Below are positions 25,041-36,318 of a stretch of 64,000 nt of DNA, one piece after another. The stretch spans positions 248,001 to 312,000 of the forward strand of contig NZ_JNXE01000016.1 in the NCBI RefSeq assembly GCF_000716605.1, read 5' to 3'. How positions within the stretch are numbered: position 1 is the first letter of the stretch; each line of letters opens with the position of its first letter. A program made the position numbers and the translations under genes. The DNA comes from Streptomyces sp. NRRL F-525. GTDB lineage: Bacteria; Actinomycetota; Actinomycetes; Streptomycetales; Streptomycetaceae. Below the pieces are notes generated by a model, which was not told the origin of the DNA, did not search any database, and worked only from the letters and a program-made list of their open reading frames with translations.

Positions 25041-26594
25041 TTCGGAGTGAAGCGGGAGCCGGACCCTGAAGGTGGCGCCCCGCCCGGGCGTCGAGTCGAT
25101 CTCGACCCGCCCCGCGTGCGCACTGACCAGGGAGTCGACGATGGCCAGCCCCAGCCCGGCGCCCCCGGTGGCACGCGTACGGGACGTGTCGGCGCGGTAG
25201 AAGCGCTCGAAGATGTGGGCGGTCTGGGCCGGGGTGAGCCCCGGCCCCTCGTCCGCCACCTCCAGGACCGCGTCCTCGCCGACCGTGCCCACCCCGATGC
25301 GGATCGCGGTGCCGGGCGGGGTGTGGGCGACCGCGTTGCCGACGAGGTTGGTCACGACCTGGCGCAGGCGGGCCTCGTCGGCCAGGGCGGGGGCCGAGGC
25401 GGGGGCGCCGACGCCACCGGGGCCGGTGAGGGCGACCGGCCGGGTCGAGTCCAGGGCCCGTACGTCGTGCAGGGCGTCGGCGGCGAGGGTGCGCAGGTCG
25501 GTGGGGGCCAGTTCGAGGGCGGGACCGGAGTCGCCGGTGGTGCCCAGGCTGTGCTCGTCGAAGCGGGCCAGCAGCAGCATGTCCTCCACCAGCCGGGCGA
25601 GCCGGTCCGACTCCCGCGCGATACGGGCCATCGTGGCGTCGATGTCCTCCCGGTCGGAGACCGCGCCCATGCGGTGCAGATCCGTGAGGCCCTTGATCCC
25701 GGCCAGCGGAGTACGCAGCTCATGGCTGGCGTCGGCGACGAAACGGGTCATCCTCGCCTCGGACTCCGCACGCGCCGCGAACGCGGTCTCCACCTGGGCG
25801 AGCATCCCGTTCAGGGCGGTGGCGAGACGGCCCATCTCCGTGTGCGGGCCCGCCAGTTCGGGCACGCGGCGGGACAGGTCACCGGCGGCGATCTCGGCCG
25901 CCGTCTGCTCGATCCGGGTCAGCGGGCGCAGCCCGGACCGCACCGCGAACCACCCGGCGAGGCCCAGCACCACGAGCAGCCCGAGCCCGGTGGTCTCGTA
26001 GATGTGCCACATCCGGTCCACCGTGCCGTCCACCTGGCTCATCGACGCCGACACGATGACGCTGCCGCCCGCGTCGTCGGCCGTACCGCCACCCGGCAAC
26101 ACGCCACGCGGCACCCGGGGCACGGCGATCGACCGCCACCGGGTGTCGCCCGAGGTACCGGCCACGGTGAACGCCCTGCCCGCCCGGGCGGCGACCGCGG
26201 ACGCGTCCAGCCCGGGCAGATCCGGCCCCGACGCGTCCTCGGTGCGCTTCGGCCCGGCGAGCGAGTCGATACTGCTCTCTACGACGCCGTCCTTGTCCAC
26301 GTACGTGATGACCGGGTTGCCCAGCACCTCCGTACTGAAGTCGGTGAGCCCCGGGGGCATCCTCCCGTCGGCCCCCGTCTTCGCCACGGTCGGCGGAAGC
26401 GCCGCGAACACCTGCGCGGAGGCCCGGAGTTGGGCGTCGACGCGGTCCCCCATGTACGCCCGCAGCGCGTTCCCGGTGACGAGGCTGAACGCGGTGAACC
26501 CGGCCGTCAGCAGCACCACGGCGATCAGCAGCACCCGGCTCCGCAGCGAGGCCCGCGCCCAAATGACCCGCGGCCCAAGCGACTTGGCGCTCAT
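25011..26594 (-). CDS. Membrane sensor histidine kinase with HAMP domain
   Basis: 527 residues from ATG 26594, overlapping the response regulator stop by ATGA. Two membrane helices (about 19-40 and 196-216) frame an extracytoplasmic sensor of about 155 residues containing NPVITYVDKDGVVESS. Then come HAMP (LRPLTRIEQTAAEIAAGDLS), HisKA with the phosphoacceptor His291 in DASHELRTPLAG, and the ATPase with N box NLVGNAVAHTP, G1 DEGPGLTP and G2 GGAGLGLAIVDSL. This is the TrcS/MprB-like arrangement. It is the third gene of a streptophobe, regulator, kinase operon. The signal is unknown. Confidence 0.95.
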   Translation of the reverse strand: MSAKSLGPRVIWARASLRSRVLLIAVVLLTAGFTAFSLVTGNALRAYMGDRVDAQLRASAQVFAALPPTVAKTGADGRMPPGLTDFSTEVLGNPVITYVDKDGVVESSIDSLAGPKRTEDASGPDLPGLDASAVAARAGRAFTVAGTSGDTRWRSIAVPRVPRGVLPGGGTADDAGGSVIVSASMSQVDGTVDRMWHIYETTGLGLLVVLGLAGWFAVRSGLRPLTRIEQTAAEIAAGDLSRRVPELAGPHTEMGRLATALNGMLAQVETAFAARAESEARMTRFVADASHELRTPLAGIKGLTDLHRMGAVSDREDIDATMARIARESDRLARLVEDMLLLARFDEHSLGTTGDSGPALELAPTDLRTLAADALHDVRALDSTRPVALTGPGGVGAPASAPALADEARLRQVVTNLVGNAVAHTPPGTAIRIGVGTVGEDAVLEVADEGPGLTPAQTAHIFERFYRADTSRTRATGGAGLGLAIVDSLVSAHAGRVEIDSTPGRGATFRVRLPLHSELRAPAGLLG

Positions 26595-27337
26595 GCTCGC
26601 GGCCCGCGCAGGACGTACCCGACGCCGTGCACCGTGTGGATCAGCTTCGGCCCGCCGTTGTCCAGCTTCCGCCGCAGATAGCTGATGTACGTGTCGACGA
26701 TCCCGGTGTCGCCGCCGAAGTCGTACTCCCACACCCGCCCGAGGATCTGCGCCTTGCCGACCGTGCGCCCGGCGTTGGTCATCAGGTAGTGCAGCAACCG
26801 GAATTCGGTGGGCGAAAGCCGTATCGGCTCGCCCGCGCGGGTCGTCTGGACGCCCTCCGGGTCGAGTTCGAGATCGGCGACCCGCAGCAGCGCCGAGGGG
26901 TCACCGCTCGTGCGGCGCAGCACCGCGCCGATCCGGGCGATCAGCTCCTGGAGGTCGAAAGGCTTGGTGACGTAGTCGTCGCCGCCCAGGACCAGCCCCT
27001 CGATCTTGTCCTGCGTGGCGTCGCGGGCGGTGAGGAACACGACCGGGATGTGCCCCGCACGCGAGTCCGCGCCCCGCTGCTCCCGCAGCCGCCGTATCAC
27101 CTCGAAACCGTCCATGTCGGGCAGCATCACGTCCAGCAGAACCAGATCCGGCGAGACGTCACGCGCCCCGTCCAGCGCCTCCTGCCCGGTGGCGGCCGCG
27201 GCGACCGTGAACCCCGCGTGCCGCAGCGCCGCGCACAGCAGCTCCCGTACGGTCGGCTCGTCGTCCACGACCAGCAGGTTCACGTCCGTGGTGGTGGGCC
27301 GGGAGAGGTGCGGTCCGGCGCGCTCAACGGTTGCCAA
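26591..27337 (-). CDS. OmpR-family response regulator
   Basis: 248 residues. The start is the TTG at 27337, supported by GGAGGCACCCC immediately upstream and overlapping the end of the streptophobe gene by 14 bp. Receiver domain about 19-135 with acidic pocket VVDDEP, phosphoacceptor Asp in LVLLDVMLPDMDG, and Lys in DDYVTKPFD; DNA-binding winged helix about 150-245 (IRLSPTEFRLLHYLMTNAGR, VDTYISYLRRKLD, HTVHGVGYVLR). It is the cognate of the kinase downstream. TTG starts are uncommon even here and may limit its amount relative to the upstream gene. Confidence 0.95.
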   Translation of the reverse strand: MATVERAGPHLSRPTTTDVNLLVVDDEPTVRELLCAALRHAGFTVAAAATGQEALDGARDVSPDLVLLDVMLPDMDGFEVIRRLREQRGADSRAGHIPVVFLTARDATQDKIEGLVLGGDDYVTKPFDLQELIARIGAVLRRTSGDPSALLRVADLELDPEGVQTTRAGEPIRLSPTEFRLLHYLMTNAGRTVGKAQILGRVWEYDFGGDTGIVDTYISYLRRKLDNGGPKLIHTVHGVGYVLRGPRA

Positions 27338-28940
27338 GGGGTGCCTCCAGGGTGCCGGGATCGGTTCCCGGCGCCGGGGCGTGCGAGGACGCGGCCGACG
27401 GGGACTTGCGCGCGAGGATACGGCGGGAGGATGTCATTCCTCCGTAAAGGTCCGCTGTGCGCAGCAGGCTCCCTAGGAATCCGGCCACGCCTCCGGCGAG
27501 CAGCCCGAACACCACCGTCCACAGCACGCCGCCGCTCAACTCGGCCCGCGTACCGCCCATTTCACTCCCGAACATGCTGACCCCGAAGTGCCCGGACGCC
27601 CCGGCCAGCCAGGCCGCCGACCCCAGCACGACCGCCGTGACGACCCCGAACCGCTCGGCCGTCCCGAGGTGCCGGGCCAGCGGACCGTCGTAGCGATGCA
27701 GCGGGCGGCTGTGCGCGGGGACCGTGTTCCGGGCGGCTACGAAGGCGCAGGTCAGGAGGATGACCGCGGTCACCGTGAGCGCCCCGAGCCACAACGGCCA
27801 GCCGCCCGCCGCGAGACTCCTGAGGTGCTCGGTACGGTCCTGCTGCTGCGCGGTGGCCTGCTGTCCGCCGCCGCCCAGGGCGCCCATGAGCGAGGCGAGC
27901 GGATTGCCGCCCTGGCTCTGCACGGGGTGCGTCGCGGCGGTCCAGGGCGCGCCCACGCCCAGGGTCAGCAGCACGGCCAGCGCGTTCGGCGCGAGCAGCA
28001 GCACCCCACCGGCCACGGTCCCCACCCGCCCACCGGCCACCACCCCGACGAACGTCATCAGCGCCATCGGTACGGCGACCAGGACCAGGAGTGTGCGTAC
28101 GACCGCGGAGAGACCCGGCGCCCACCCCGGCCGCACCCGGTCCACCGCCCCGCCCAACGGCACCCGCACCCGGCGGCTGACCAGGCACCCCAGCGCGAGC
28201 ACGACGGCCACCCACACCAGGGCGCCGAACGCGGTCGCGCCGACGTGGACGTCGTAGGACATGGTCGTGTCCTGCGCGGCACCGCCACTGCTGCCGCCGA
28301 ACATCCCGCCGAGCGCGCCCATCGCGCCACCGGCGCCGCTCGCCCCGGCGCCCTGCGCCCCGCCGCCGAGCCCGCGGCTCATCGCCGAGGCGGGCAGGCT
28401 GAACGTCCCGTGCGCGAGGGTGGCGACGAGCACGAACGCGACCAGCGCCGCCGCTGCCGCACCGGCGGCACGGGCACCCAACTCCCGTGCGGTGATCGTC
28501 CGTTGTCGCAACCGCCGTGAGAACACCAGCCACAGCACCACGGACCCGACGAGTGTCACCCCGAGCGGCGCGAGGTCGGCGGCGCCGCTCATCGACGGGC
28601 TCATCCCACCTCCGCCGCCACCGAAGAGTCCGGACAGCATCGAACTCATCGACCCCGAACCGCCCGTGCCCCCACCGGAGTTGACGGAGCCCGCACTCAC
28701 CGACCCGCCAACCGCCATGGCGGCCAGGGCCATTGCCATCGTGCCCAGCGATCCCGCCGAACCCGCCCCCAGCAGCCACAACGCGAGCCACGCCACGGCG
28801 GCCATCGCGACGAGCGCGCACAGCGCGGCCGCGGCTCCTTCGAGGGCGCTGACTCCCGGGCCGTCGGGCAGGGGTACAGAGACGGGACGGGAAACAGGAC
28901 GGGACCTTGCGGTCGTAGAGGCAGAGGCAGAGGCGGTCAT
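27324..28940 (-). CDS. Streptophobe-type multi-helix membrane protein
   Basis: 538 residues from ATG 28940 with CGGAGGGTTCCCGCG upstream. It has about ten hydrophobic helices separated by Gly/Ser-rich loops (SVNSGGGTGGSGSMSS, GGAQGAGASGAGGAMG). The family is restricted to streptomycetes and close relatives and has no known function; the name refers to its extreme hydrophobicity. It is the first gene of an operon with the response regulator and kinase that follow with overlaps. A role as sensor partner or as the target of the system is possible, but nothing in the sequence decides. Confidence 0.82.
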   Translation of the reverse strand: MTASASASTTARSRPVSRPVSVPLPDGPGVSALEGAAAALCALVAMAAVAWLALWLLGAGSAGSLGTMAMALAAMAVGGSVSAGSVNSGGGTGGSGSMSSMLSGLFGGGGGGMSPSMSGAADLAPLGVTLVGSVVLWLVFSRRLRQRTITARELGARAAGAAAAALVAFVLVATLAHGTFSLPASAMSRGLGGGAQGAGASGAGGAMGALGGMFGGSSGGAAQDTTMSYDVHVGATAFGALVWVAVVLALGCLVSRRVRVPLGGAVDRVRPGWAPGLSAVVRTLLVLVAVPMALMTFVGVVAGGRVGTVAGGVLLLAPNALAVLLTLGVGAPWTAATHPVQSQGGNPLASLMGALGGGGQQATAQQQDRTEHLRSLAAGGWPLWLGALTVTAVILLTCAFVAARNTVPAHSRPLHRYDGPLARHLGTAERFGVVTAVVLGSAAWLAGASGHFGVSMFGSEMGGTRAELSGGVLWTVVFGLLAGGVAGFLGSLLRTADLYGGMTSSRRILARKSPSAASSHAPAPGTDPGTLEAPLGNR

Positions 28941-29125
28941 CGCGGGAACCCTCCGGGGTGTTTCGGGGACGTCGTCCGCACAAGGTGGCGTACGCGTTTG
29001 CCGGGTTCCGGAGAGGTTCTGGGAGGTTTCTGAGAGTCGGCGCGGAACGGGTGCAGGTCACGGGCGCGGGGCTGCGCGCGGCCGACCGGGTTCCCAGGAA
29101 GTTCCCAGAGGCGCCGAGCGGCCCG

Positions 29126-30112
29126 TCAGCCGAAGGCGGGCAGCACCTCGCGCTCGAACAGCCGCAGACTCGACCACGCCAGGTCCATCGGCATGCCCCC
29201 GCAGAGTGGATGGAACTGGGTGAACGGCGTTGGCGCGGCCTTGAGTTCGGTCACGAACTGCTCGGGCGTGAGGACCCGGTACTGGCTGCCGCGCCGCAGT
29301 TCCGCCAGCCCGTCGGCCGTACGGAAGGGCGCGGCCACGTCGTCCTGGGCCTGCCACTCGCCGTAGGCGTTGGTCTCGTGCAGGAAGAACGGTGCCATCC
29401 GCTCCCACCCCTCGTCGGGATCCTCGGCGAGGGCCACCACCTGGTTCGGCCCGATCGGACTGGGCCCGGGGTCCGGGCGCCCCAACTTCCCGACCTCGTC
29501 GCGGTAGTACTCCCACACCTCGGGCACGGAGGGCACGAAACCGTCGGCGATCCGGGCGGCCCGGCGCGCCGCGGGTTCGCTGCTGCCGCCGAGCAGAACG
29601 GCGGGCCCGCCCGGCCGGAACGGCGCCGGCGTGACGCGTACCGTACGGCCGCGATAGCTGAACCGCTCCCCCGTGAAAGCCGACTTGAGGGTGGTCACCA
29701 CCTCGGTGACCCGCTTGGCGCGCTCCTTCATCGGCACGTCGAACATGGCGAACTCCTCGCGCACATAGCCGCCCGCGACGATCAGGTCGACGCGCCCCCG
29801 GCTGATGTTGTCGAGGACCGCCAACTCCTCGGCGAGGCGCAGCGGATCGTGGAAGGGCGCGATCAACGCGGCGACGACGAACCGGACTTGCTTCGTGCGG
29901 GCGGCCATCGCCGCCAACATCTGGACCGGGCTGGGCAGATAGCCGTCCGGCGAACCGTGGTGCTCGGAGACGGTGATCCGTGTACAGCCGAGCCCGTCGG
30001 CCCACTCGGCCATGTCGAGGGCGGCCGCGTACCGGTCCGCCATGGCCGTACCGGCCGACTCCGGGTTACGGAAGTCGAATCGAAGAGCGAACCCCACACC
30101 AGGACCAGTCAT
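29126..30112 (-). CDS. LLM class flavin-dependent oxidoreductase
   Basis: 328 residues from ATG 30112. A luciferase-like TIM barrel: GVGFALRFDFRNP at the N-terminus, RITVSEHHGSPDGYLPSP after it, LDNISRGRVDLIVAGGYVREEF in the middle and APFRPGGPAVLLGGSSEP. Such enzymes use FMN or coenzyme F420 and act as monooxygenases or dehydrogenases on diverse substrates; the EHHGS motif is typical of the bacterial luciferase-like branch. It is transcribed alone, divergently from the phospholipase gene at 30290, so its job is not indicated by context. Confidence 0.9.
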   Translation of the reverse strand: MTGPGVGFALRFDFRNPESAGTAMADRYAAALDMAEWADGLGCTRITVSEHHGSPDGYLPSPVQMLAAMAARTKQVRFVVAALIAPFHDPLRLAEELAVLDNISRGRVDLIVAGGYVREEFAMFDVPMKERAKRVTEVVTTLKSAFTGERFSYRGRTVRVTPAPFRPGGPAVLLGGSSEPAARRAARIADGFVPSVPEVWEYYRDEVGKLGRPDPGPSPIGPNQVVALAEDPDEGWERMAPFFLHETNAYGEWQAQDDVAAPFRTADGLAELRRGSQYRVLTPEQFVTELKAAPTPFTQFHPLCGGMPMDLAWSSLRLFEREVLPAFG

Positions 30113-30289
30113 CGTCCGAGAATATGATTCTCGATGAGGAGAACGCAATATCCGCGAGCGGGGACAACCTTTGCCAAGTCGGCGGAAGCTGATGTTCCCC
30201 CAGCCTCTACCGGGCAGTAACCCCTTCGCCCTACGCTGCTGCCGCCACCAAGGCTCCAACTAGGCCACGGCGAAGGGGACTTGAGACTC

Positions 30290-31330
30290 ATGAAGGCGAT
30301 AAGACGGCTGGCGGCACTGCTCGCCGGTACGGCCCTGCTCCTGACGGGGGCCGCGGGCAACGCCCACGCGGCGGCGGCGAAGTTCTCCGAGACGACGACG
30401 ATCGGGACGCACAACGCGTACGAGAAGGACAAGTACACGTACTGGGCGCAGGCGTTGGACTCCGGGGCCTCGCTGCTCGAACTGGACGTCTACGTCGACA
30501 GCTTGAGCAAGCGGTGGCGGGTCAGCCACAGCGACCTGTTCTCGAACGACAACAACTGCGAGTACGCGAGCACCCCCGCCGACCTGTACAGCAAGGACCG
30601 CAACCAGGACCTCGGCAGCTGCCTGGACAACATGGCCGCCTGGAACACCCTGCACCCGGACCACGCGCCCATCATCATCAAGGTGGAGATGAAGGTCGGC
30701 TTCAACCAGACCATCGGCCTCGGCCCGACCGCTTTCGACACCCTGGTCTCGCAGAAGCTCGGCAACAGCGTCTACAAGCCGTCCGACCTGCTCGGCTCCT
30801 CCTACTCCACGCTGGAGGCGGCGGCCCAGGCGAACGCGTGGCCCTCACGCGACGACCTCAAGGGCAAGTTCATCTTCGAGTTGATCCCGGGCACGGTCGA
30901 GCAGGCCAACCCGTTCGACCACTACTGGACCGACCAGGAGTACGGCGACCATCTGCGCGACCTGTATGCGGCCGGCACGATCAGCCAGGCGCAGGCCTTC
31001 CCGGCGGTACTGGGCGCGGCCAACGGCGATCCCAGGGCGACCCGTTGGACCTCCGACACCTCGATCCGCCCGTGGTTCGTCTTCTTCGACGGTGACGCGG
31101 CGACGTACGTCAACAACGGCTACGACACGTCGTTCTACTCCACGAACCACTACATCCTGATCATGACGGACGCGTACGCGGTGGCCCCCGCGATCTCCTC
31201 AACTGCCCCAACAGACGCGGAAGTCGCCGCCAAACTGGCACTCCTGGCGGCTGACCACGCAAGCGTGATCACTTCTGACTGGTCGGCGAAATCGGCGTCG
31301 GTGCTGTCGTCGGTGGCCACCAGAAGCTGA
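30290..31330 (+). CDS. Secreted PI-PLC-like phospholipase, SaPLC1 type
   Basis: 346 residues from ATG 30290, preceded by CGAAGGGGACT. A Sec signal peptide (MKAIRRLAALLAGTALLL, cut after NAHA) precedes a phosphoinositide-phospholipase C barrel. The two catalytic His fit TIGTHNAYE and WRVSHSDLF, with acidic calcium ligands in LLELDVYVD and IIIKVEMK. The best-known relative is the Ca2+-dependent enzyme of S. antibioticus. Likely secreted to cleave phosphoinositides or similar lipids, giving access to phosphate or other organisms' membranes. A lysozyme gene follows after 35 bp on the same strand. Confidence 0.87.
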   Translation: MKAIRRLAALLAGTALLLTGAAGNAHAAAAKFSETTTIGTHNAYEKDKYTYWAQALDSGASLLELDVYVDSLSKRWRVSHSDLFSNDNNCEYASTPADLYSKDRNQDLGSCLDNMAAWNTLHPDHAPIIIKVEMKVGFNQTIGLGPTAFDTLVSQKLGNSVYKPSDLLGSSYSTLEAAAQANAWPSRDDLKGKFIFELIPGTVEQANPFDHYWTDQEYGDHLRDLYAAGTISQAQAFPAVLGAANGDPRATRWTSDTSIRPWFVFFDGDAATYVNNGYDTSFYSTNHYILIMTDAYAVAPAISSTAPTDAEVAAKLALLAADHASVITSDWSAKSASVLSSVATRS

Positions 31331-31365
31331 GGTTCCGGATAGCGGGGACGGGGCACAAGTCCCCC

Positions 31366-31923
31366 ATGTTGCATGGCATCGACGTAAGCGCGTTCCAGTC
31401 CACCGCGTACGACACGGACGGCTCCTCCTTCGTCTTCATCAAGGCGACGGAGGGCCATTCGTACGTCAACCCCAGACTCACCGCCCAGACGAAAACGGGC
31501 CGTGACGCGGGACTGGTCGTCGGCTTCTACCACTTCCTCTGGCCGGGCAACATCACGGCCCAGGCGGAGTACTTCGTCAGCAAGGCCCCTGAAAAAGCAG
31601 GGGACTTGCTGGCCGTCGACTGGGAGACCACGGGCGACGGCACCCACGCCACGAACGCGGAGAAGGACAGCTTCATCCGCAAGGTCAAGTCCCTCCGCCC
31701 GAACAACCGCGTCATCCTCTACACGAACCGCAACTTCTGGCTGAACATCGACACAACGTCCTACGCGGGCGACGGCCTCTGGATCGCCGACTACGTCACG
31801 GCCGGCAAGCCCCGCGTCAAGGCGGACTGGAAGTTCCACCAGTACACCTCGGACCCCCACGACAAGGACGTCGCCGACTTCACGACGAAGGCGGCGCTGC
31901 AGACGTGGGCGAAGGACGCCTGA
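31366..31923 (+). CDS. GH25 lysozyme-like muramidase without signal peptide
   Basis: 185 residues. Glycoside hydrolase family 25 barrel: LHGIDVSAFQ with the first Asp, FVFIKATEGHSY, VGFYHFLWPG, LLAVDWETTG holding the catalytic Asp and Glu, and IADYVTAGKP. GH25 enzymes cut the beta-1,4 bond of peptidoglycan between MurNAc and GlcNAc. No signal peptide is visible at ATG 31366, and the preceding frame gives none, so export would need a non-classical route. Length is that of the bare catalytic domain, with no cell-wall binding repeats. It follows the phospholipase closely and may be co-expressed. Confidence 0.9.
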   Translation: MLHGIDVSAFQSTAYDTDGSSFVFIKATEGHSYVNPRLTAQTKTGRDAGLVVGFYHFLWPGNITAQAEYFVSKAPEKAGDLLAVDWETTGDGTHATNAEKDSFIRKVKSLRPNNRVILYTNRNFWLNIDTTSYAGDGLWIADYVTAGKPRVKADWKFHQYTSDPHDKDVADFTTKAALQTWAKDA

Positions 31924-31955
31924 CGGCCGTGTAAGTCGGCGCGCGAGCCGCCCTC

Positions 31956-32615
31956 TCAGGCCTTGAAGTCCCCGGTCCGCTCCGGCGAAGCCTCCGCCAG
32001 CCCCTTCACGATCCCGTCGACACCCTCCCGCAGCCCGTACACCGGCGTCCCCGGCTGCTGCCGCCAGGACTCGTCGAGGGTGCCCGCGTCGACCGTGTCG
32101 AAGCCGAGGTCGTCGATCAGGGCCCGGACCACGCGCTTCGCGGCCTCGTCGTCGCCGGACACCGGGAGGGCGAGGCGGTCGGGGGCGCCGGACGGGCGGG
32201 GGCGGTCCAGGATGTCCTGGGCGTAGGTGCCGTTGAAGGCCTTGATCACGGTGTGGCCGATCTGCCGCGCGACCCAGCGGCTCTCGGTGAGGCCGTCGTC
32301 GAGGATGGCGTCGATCCGGCCGTCCCGCCCGGGGTAGTAGTTGTTGGTGTCGATGACGGCGACGTTCTCCGCCGCGCCGTCGAGGAAGCCCTTGGGCAGG
32401 TCCGGGACCGCCTTCAACGGGACGGTGACCACGACGACCTCGGCCCCGTTCGCCGCCTCCTCGGCCGGTACGGGGGTGGCCCCCGTCTCCTCGGCCAGCG
32501 CGGTGAGCGTCTGCGGGCCGCGCGAGTTGGCTACGGAGACGTCGTGCCCGAGCGCGGTGAGCCGCCGGGTGAGGTTGCCGCCGATGTTGCCCGCGCCGAT
32601 GATGCCGATCTTCAT
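31956..32615 (-). CDS. NADPH-dependent F420 reductase-like dinucleotide-binding protein
   Basis: 219 residues from ATG 32615, with GAAGGGTCTGTC upstream. The Rossmann fold opens with KIGIIGAGNIGGNLTRRL and continues with VSVANSRGPQTL, AVIDTNNYYPGR and VIKAFNGTYAQDIL. This pattern belongs to the F420-dependent NADP oxidoreductase-like family (COG2085); true reductases move hydride between NADPH and F420, but many members have other or no known substrates. It lies in front of a FadR-type regulator on the same strand, separated by 120 bp. Confidence 0.85.
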   Translation of the reverse strand: MKIGIIGAGNIGGNLTRRLTALGHDVSVANSRGPQTLTALAEETGATPVPAEEAANGAEVVVVTVPLKAVPDLPKGFLDGAAENVAVIDTNNYYPGRDGRIDAILDDGLTESRWVARQIGHTVIKAFNGTYAQDILDRPRPSGAPDRLALPVSGDDEAAKRVVRALIDDLGFDTVDAGTLDESWRQQPGTPVYGLREGVDGIVKGLAEASPERTGDFKA

Positions 32616-32735
32616 GACAGACCCTTCGCCGATCCAGACTCCATGCATGCGCATGCTTCTGGACGGCTGCAACCCCGGGTGCCCGCCCCCTATTCCGGAC
32701 CCTCCCCCGTACGAGTGACACCGCGCCCCCGGCAC

Positions 32736-33413
32736 CTACTCCCCGAACGGATCCTCCAGCTCCGCCCGCAGCACCTCCGCCGCCGCCTCCGCGTCCCCCT
32801 CCACGACCGCCCGCACCAGCGCCTCATGAGCCTCGTCCCCGGTGTTCGGATCGTGCGCGCGCAGCTCCGTCAGCGCCAGCAGCTCCACCAGCCCCTCCCG
32901 CAGCACCGGCGTGAACTGGCCGAAGATATCGGCGAGTACGGGGTTGTGGGCGGCGGCGACCACGGCCGCGTGGAACGCGATGTCGGCGTCGACGAACGCG
33001 AGGTCGTCCGCCCCGGCAGCGGCCCGGCGGGCCTCCAGCGCGCGCTCCAGCGCCGTCACGTCCTCGGGCGTACGACGGCTCGCCGCGAGCCGTGCCGCCT
33101 GGACCTCGACGCCCATCCGCACCTCGTAGACGTCGGTCACGGCGGCCCTGCGCAGCCGGGTCGGCCAGTCCTCGGCGGGTTCGGTGGCGACGACGAAGAC
33201 TCCGGCGCCCTGCCGCGGCCGGACCAGGCCCGCCCCGGCGAGCGCCCGCAACGCCTCGCGGACCGTGGAGCGGCCGACGCCCAACTCCGTTGCCAGCGTG
33301 GTCTCGCCGGGCAGTTTGCTGCCGACCGGCCACTCACCGGCGGCGATCTGCGCGCGCAACCGCTCGGCGGCCTGTTCGACGAGGGGACTGGGACGGACGG
33401 GACCTAGCGGCAC
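32736..33413 (-). CDS. FadR/GntR-family regulator with FCD domain
   Basis: 225 residues. N-terminal winged helix (about 10-75) shows LVEQAAERLRAQIAAGEWPVG, LGVGRSTVREALRALAGAGLV; C-terminal FCD ligand-binding domain (about 95-215) shows VRMGVEVQAARLAA, DIAFHAAVVAAAHNPVL, and HEALVRAVVEGD, with the His residues that bind a metal in this group. It is divergent from the leucine leader and leuA paralogue at 33487, so it could repress that transcript or its own. FCD proteins typically respond to organic acids. Confidence 0.93.
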   Translation of the reverse strand: MPLGPVRPSPLVEQAAERLRAQIAAGEWPVGSKLPGETTLATELGVGRSTVREALRALAGAGLVRPRQGAGVFVVATEPAEDWPTRLRRAAVTDVYEVRMGVEVQAARLAASRRTPEDVTALERALEARRAAAGADDLAFVDADIAFHAAVVAAAHNPVLADIFGQFTPVLREGLVELLALTELRAHDPNTGDEAHEALVRAVVEGDAEAAAEVLRAELEDPFGE

Positions 33414-33458
33414 GGGAACTTCACCAACCTGGAGGTCAGCAGATTCTCACTTGTCTGA

Positions 33459-35992
<2,534 letters not shown>

Positions 35993-35997
35993 CGAGA

Positions 35998-36029
35998 GGG
36001 GCGCCCGTCCGACACAGGACGGGCGCCCC
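35998..36029 (+). terminator. Strong terminator after the leuA-ABC operon
   Basis: GGGGCGCCCGTCC (35998-36010) pairs perfectly with GGACGGGCGCCCC (36017-36029), loop GACACA, followed by TT. It starts 5 bp after the ATPase stop and lies before the convergent gene that ends at 36058, so it may end transcription from both sides. Confidence 0.88.
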
Positions 36030-36057
36030 TTCCGCTCAGGTGAGGGTCACTCTCGGG

Positions 36058-36270
36058 TCACTTGTTCAGGTGGGCCCAGAACTCGTCGAACGACAGGACC
36101 TTGTCCCCGTTGAGGTCCCGGCTCTTGATGATGGCCTCGGCGACCGTCTCGGTGACGTTCCAGTCGCCTCCCTGAGCCAGGGCGGTCTTGAACTCGGCCG
36201 CGGTGATGACACCGTCACCGTCCGTGTCGATCCGCTGGAAATGCTTGCGTGCTTCCTCGATGTCCGCCAC
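36058..36270 (-). CDS. cabB: Small EF-hand calcium-binding protein (CabB-like)
   Basis: 70-residue protein with two EF-hands. Loop one is DTDGDGVITAAE (about 15-26) and loop two is DLNGDKVLSFDE (about 52-63); both have acidic residues at positions 1 and 12 of the 12-residue calcium loop. It ends WAHLNK. Size and sequence match what I remember of CabB of S. coelicolor (SCO5464), a possible calcium buffer; the identification relies on memory. No signal peptide, so it should work in the cytoplasm. Confidence 0.87.
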   Translation of the reverse strand: MADIEEARKHFQRIDTDGDGVITAAEFKTALAQGGDWNVTETVAEAIIKSRDLNGDKVLSFDEFWAHLNK

Positions 36271-36318
36271 CGGATCCGCCCCTTCGTAACGCTTTACTGC
36301 CTGTTGACGGACGTCAGA

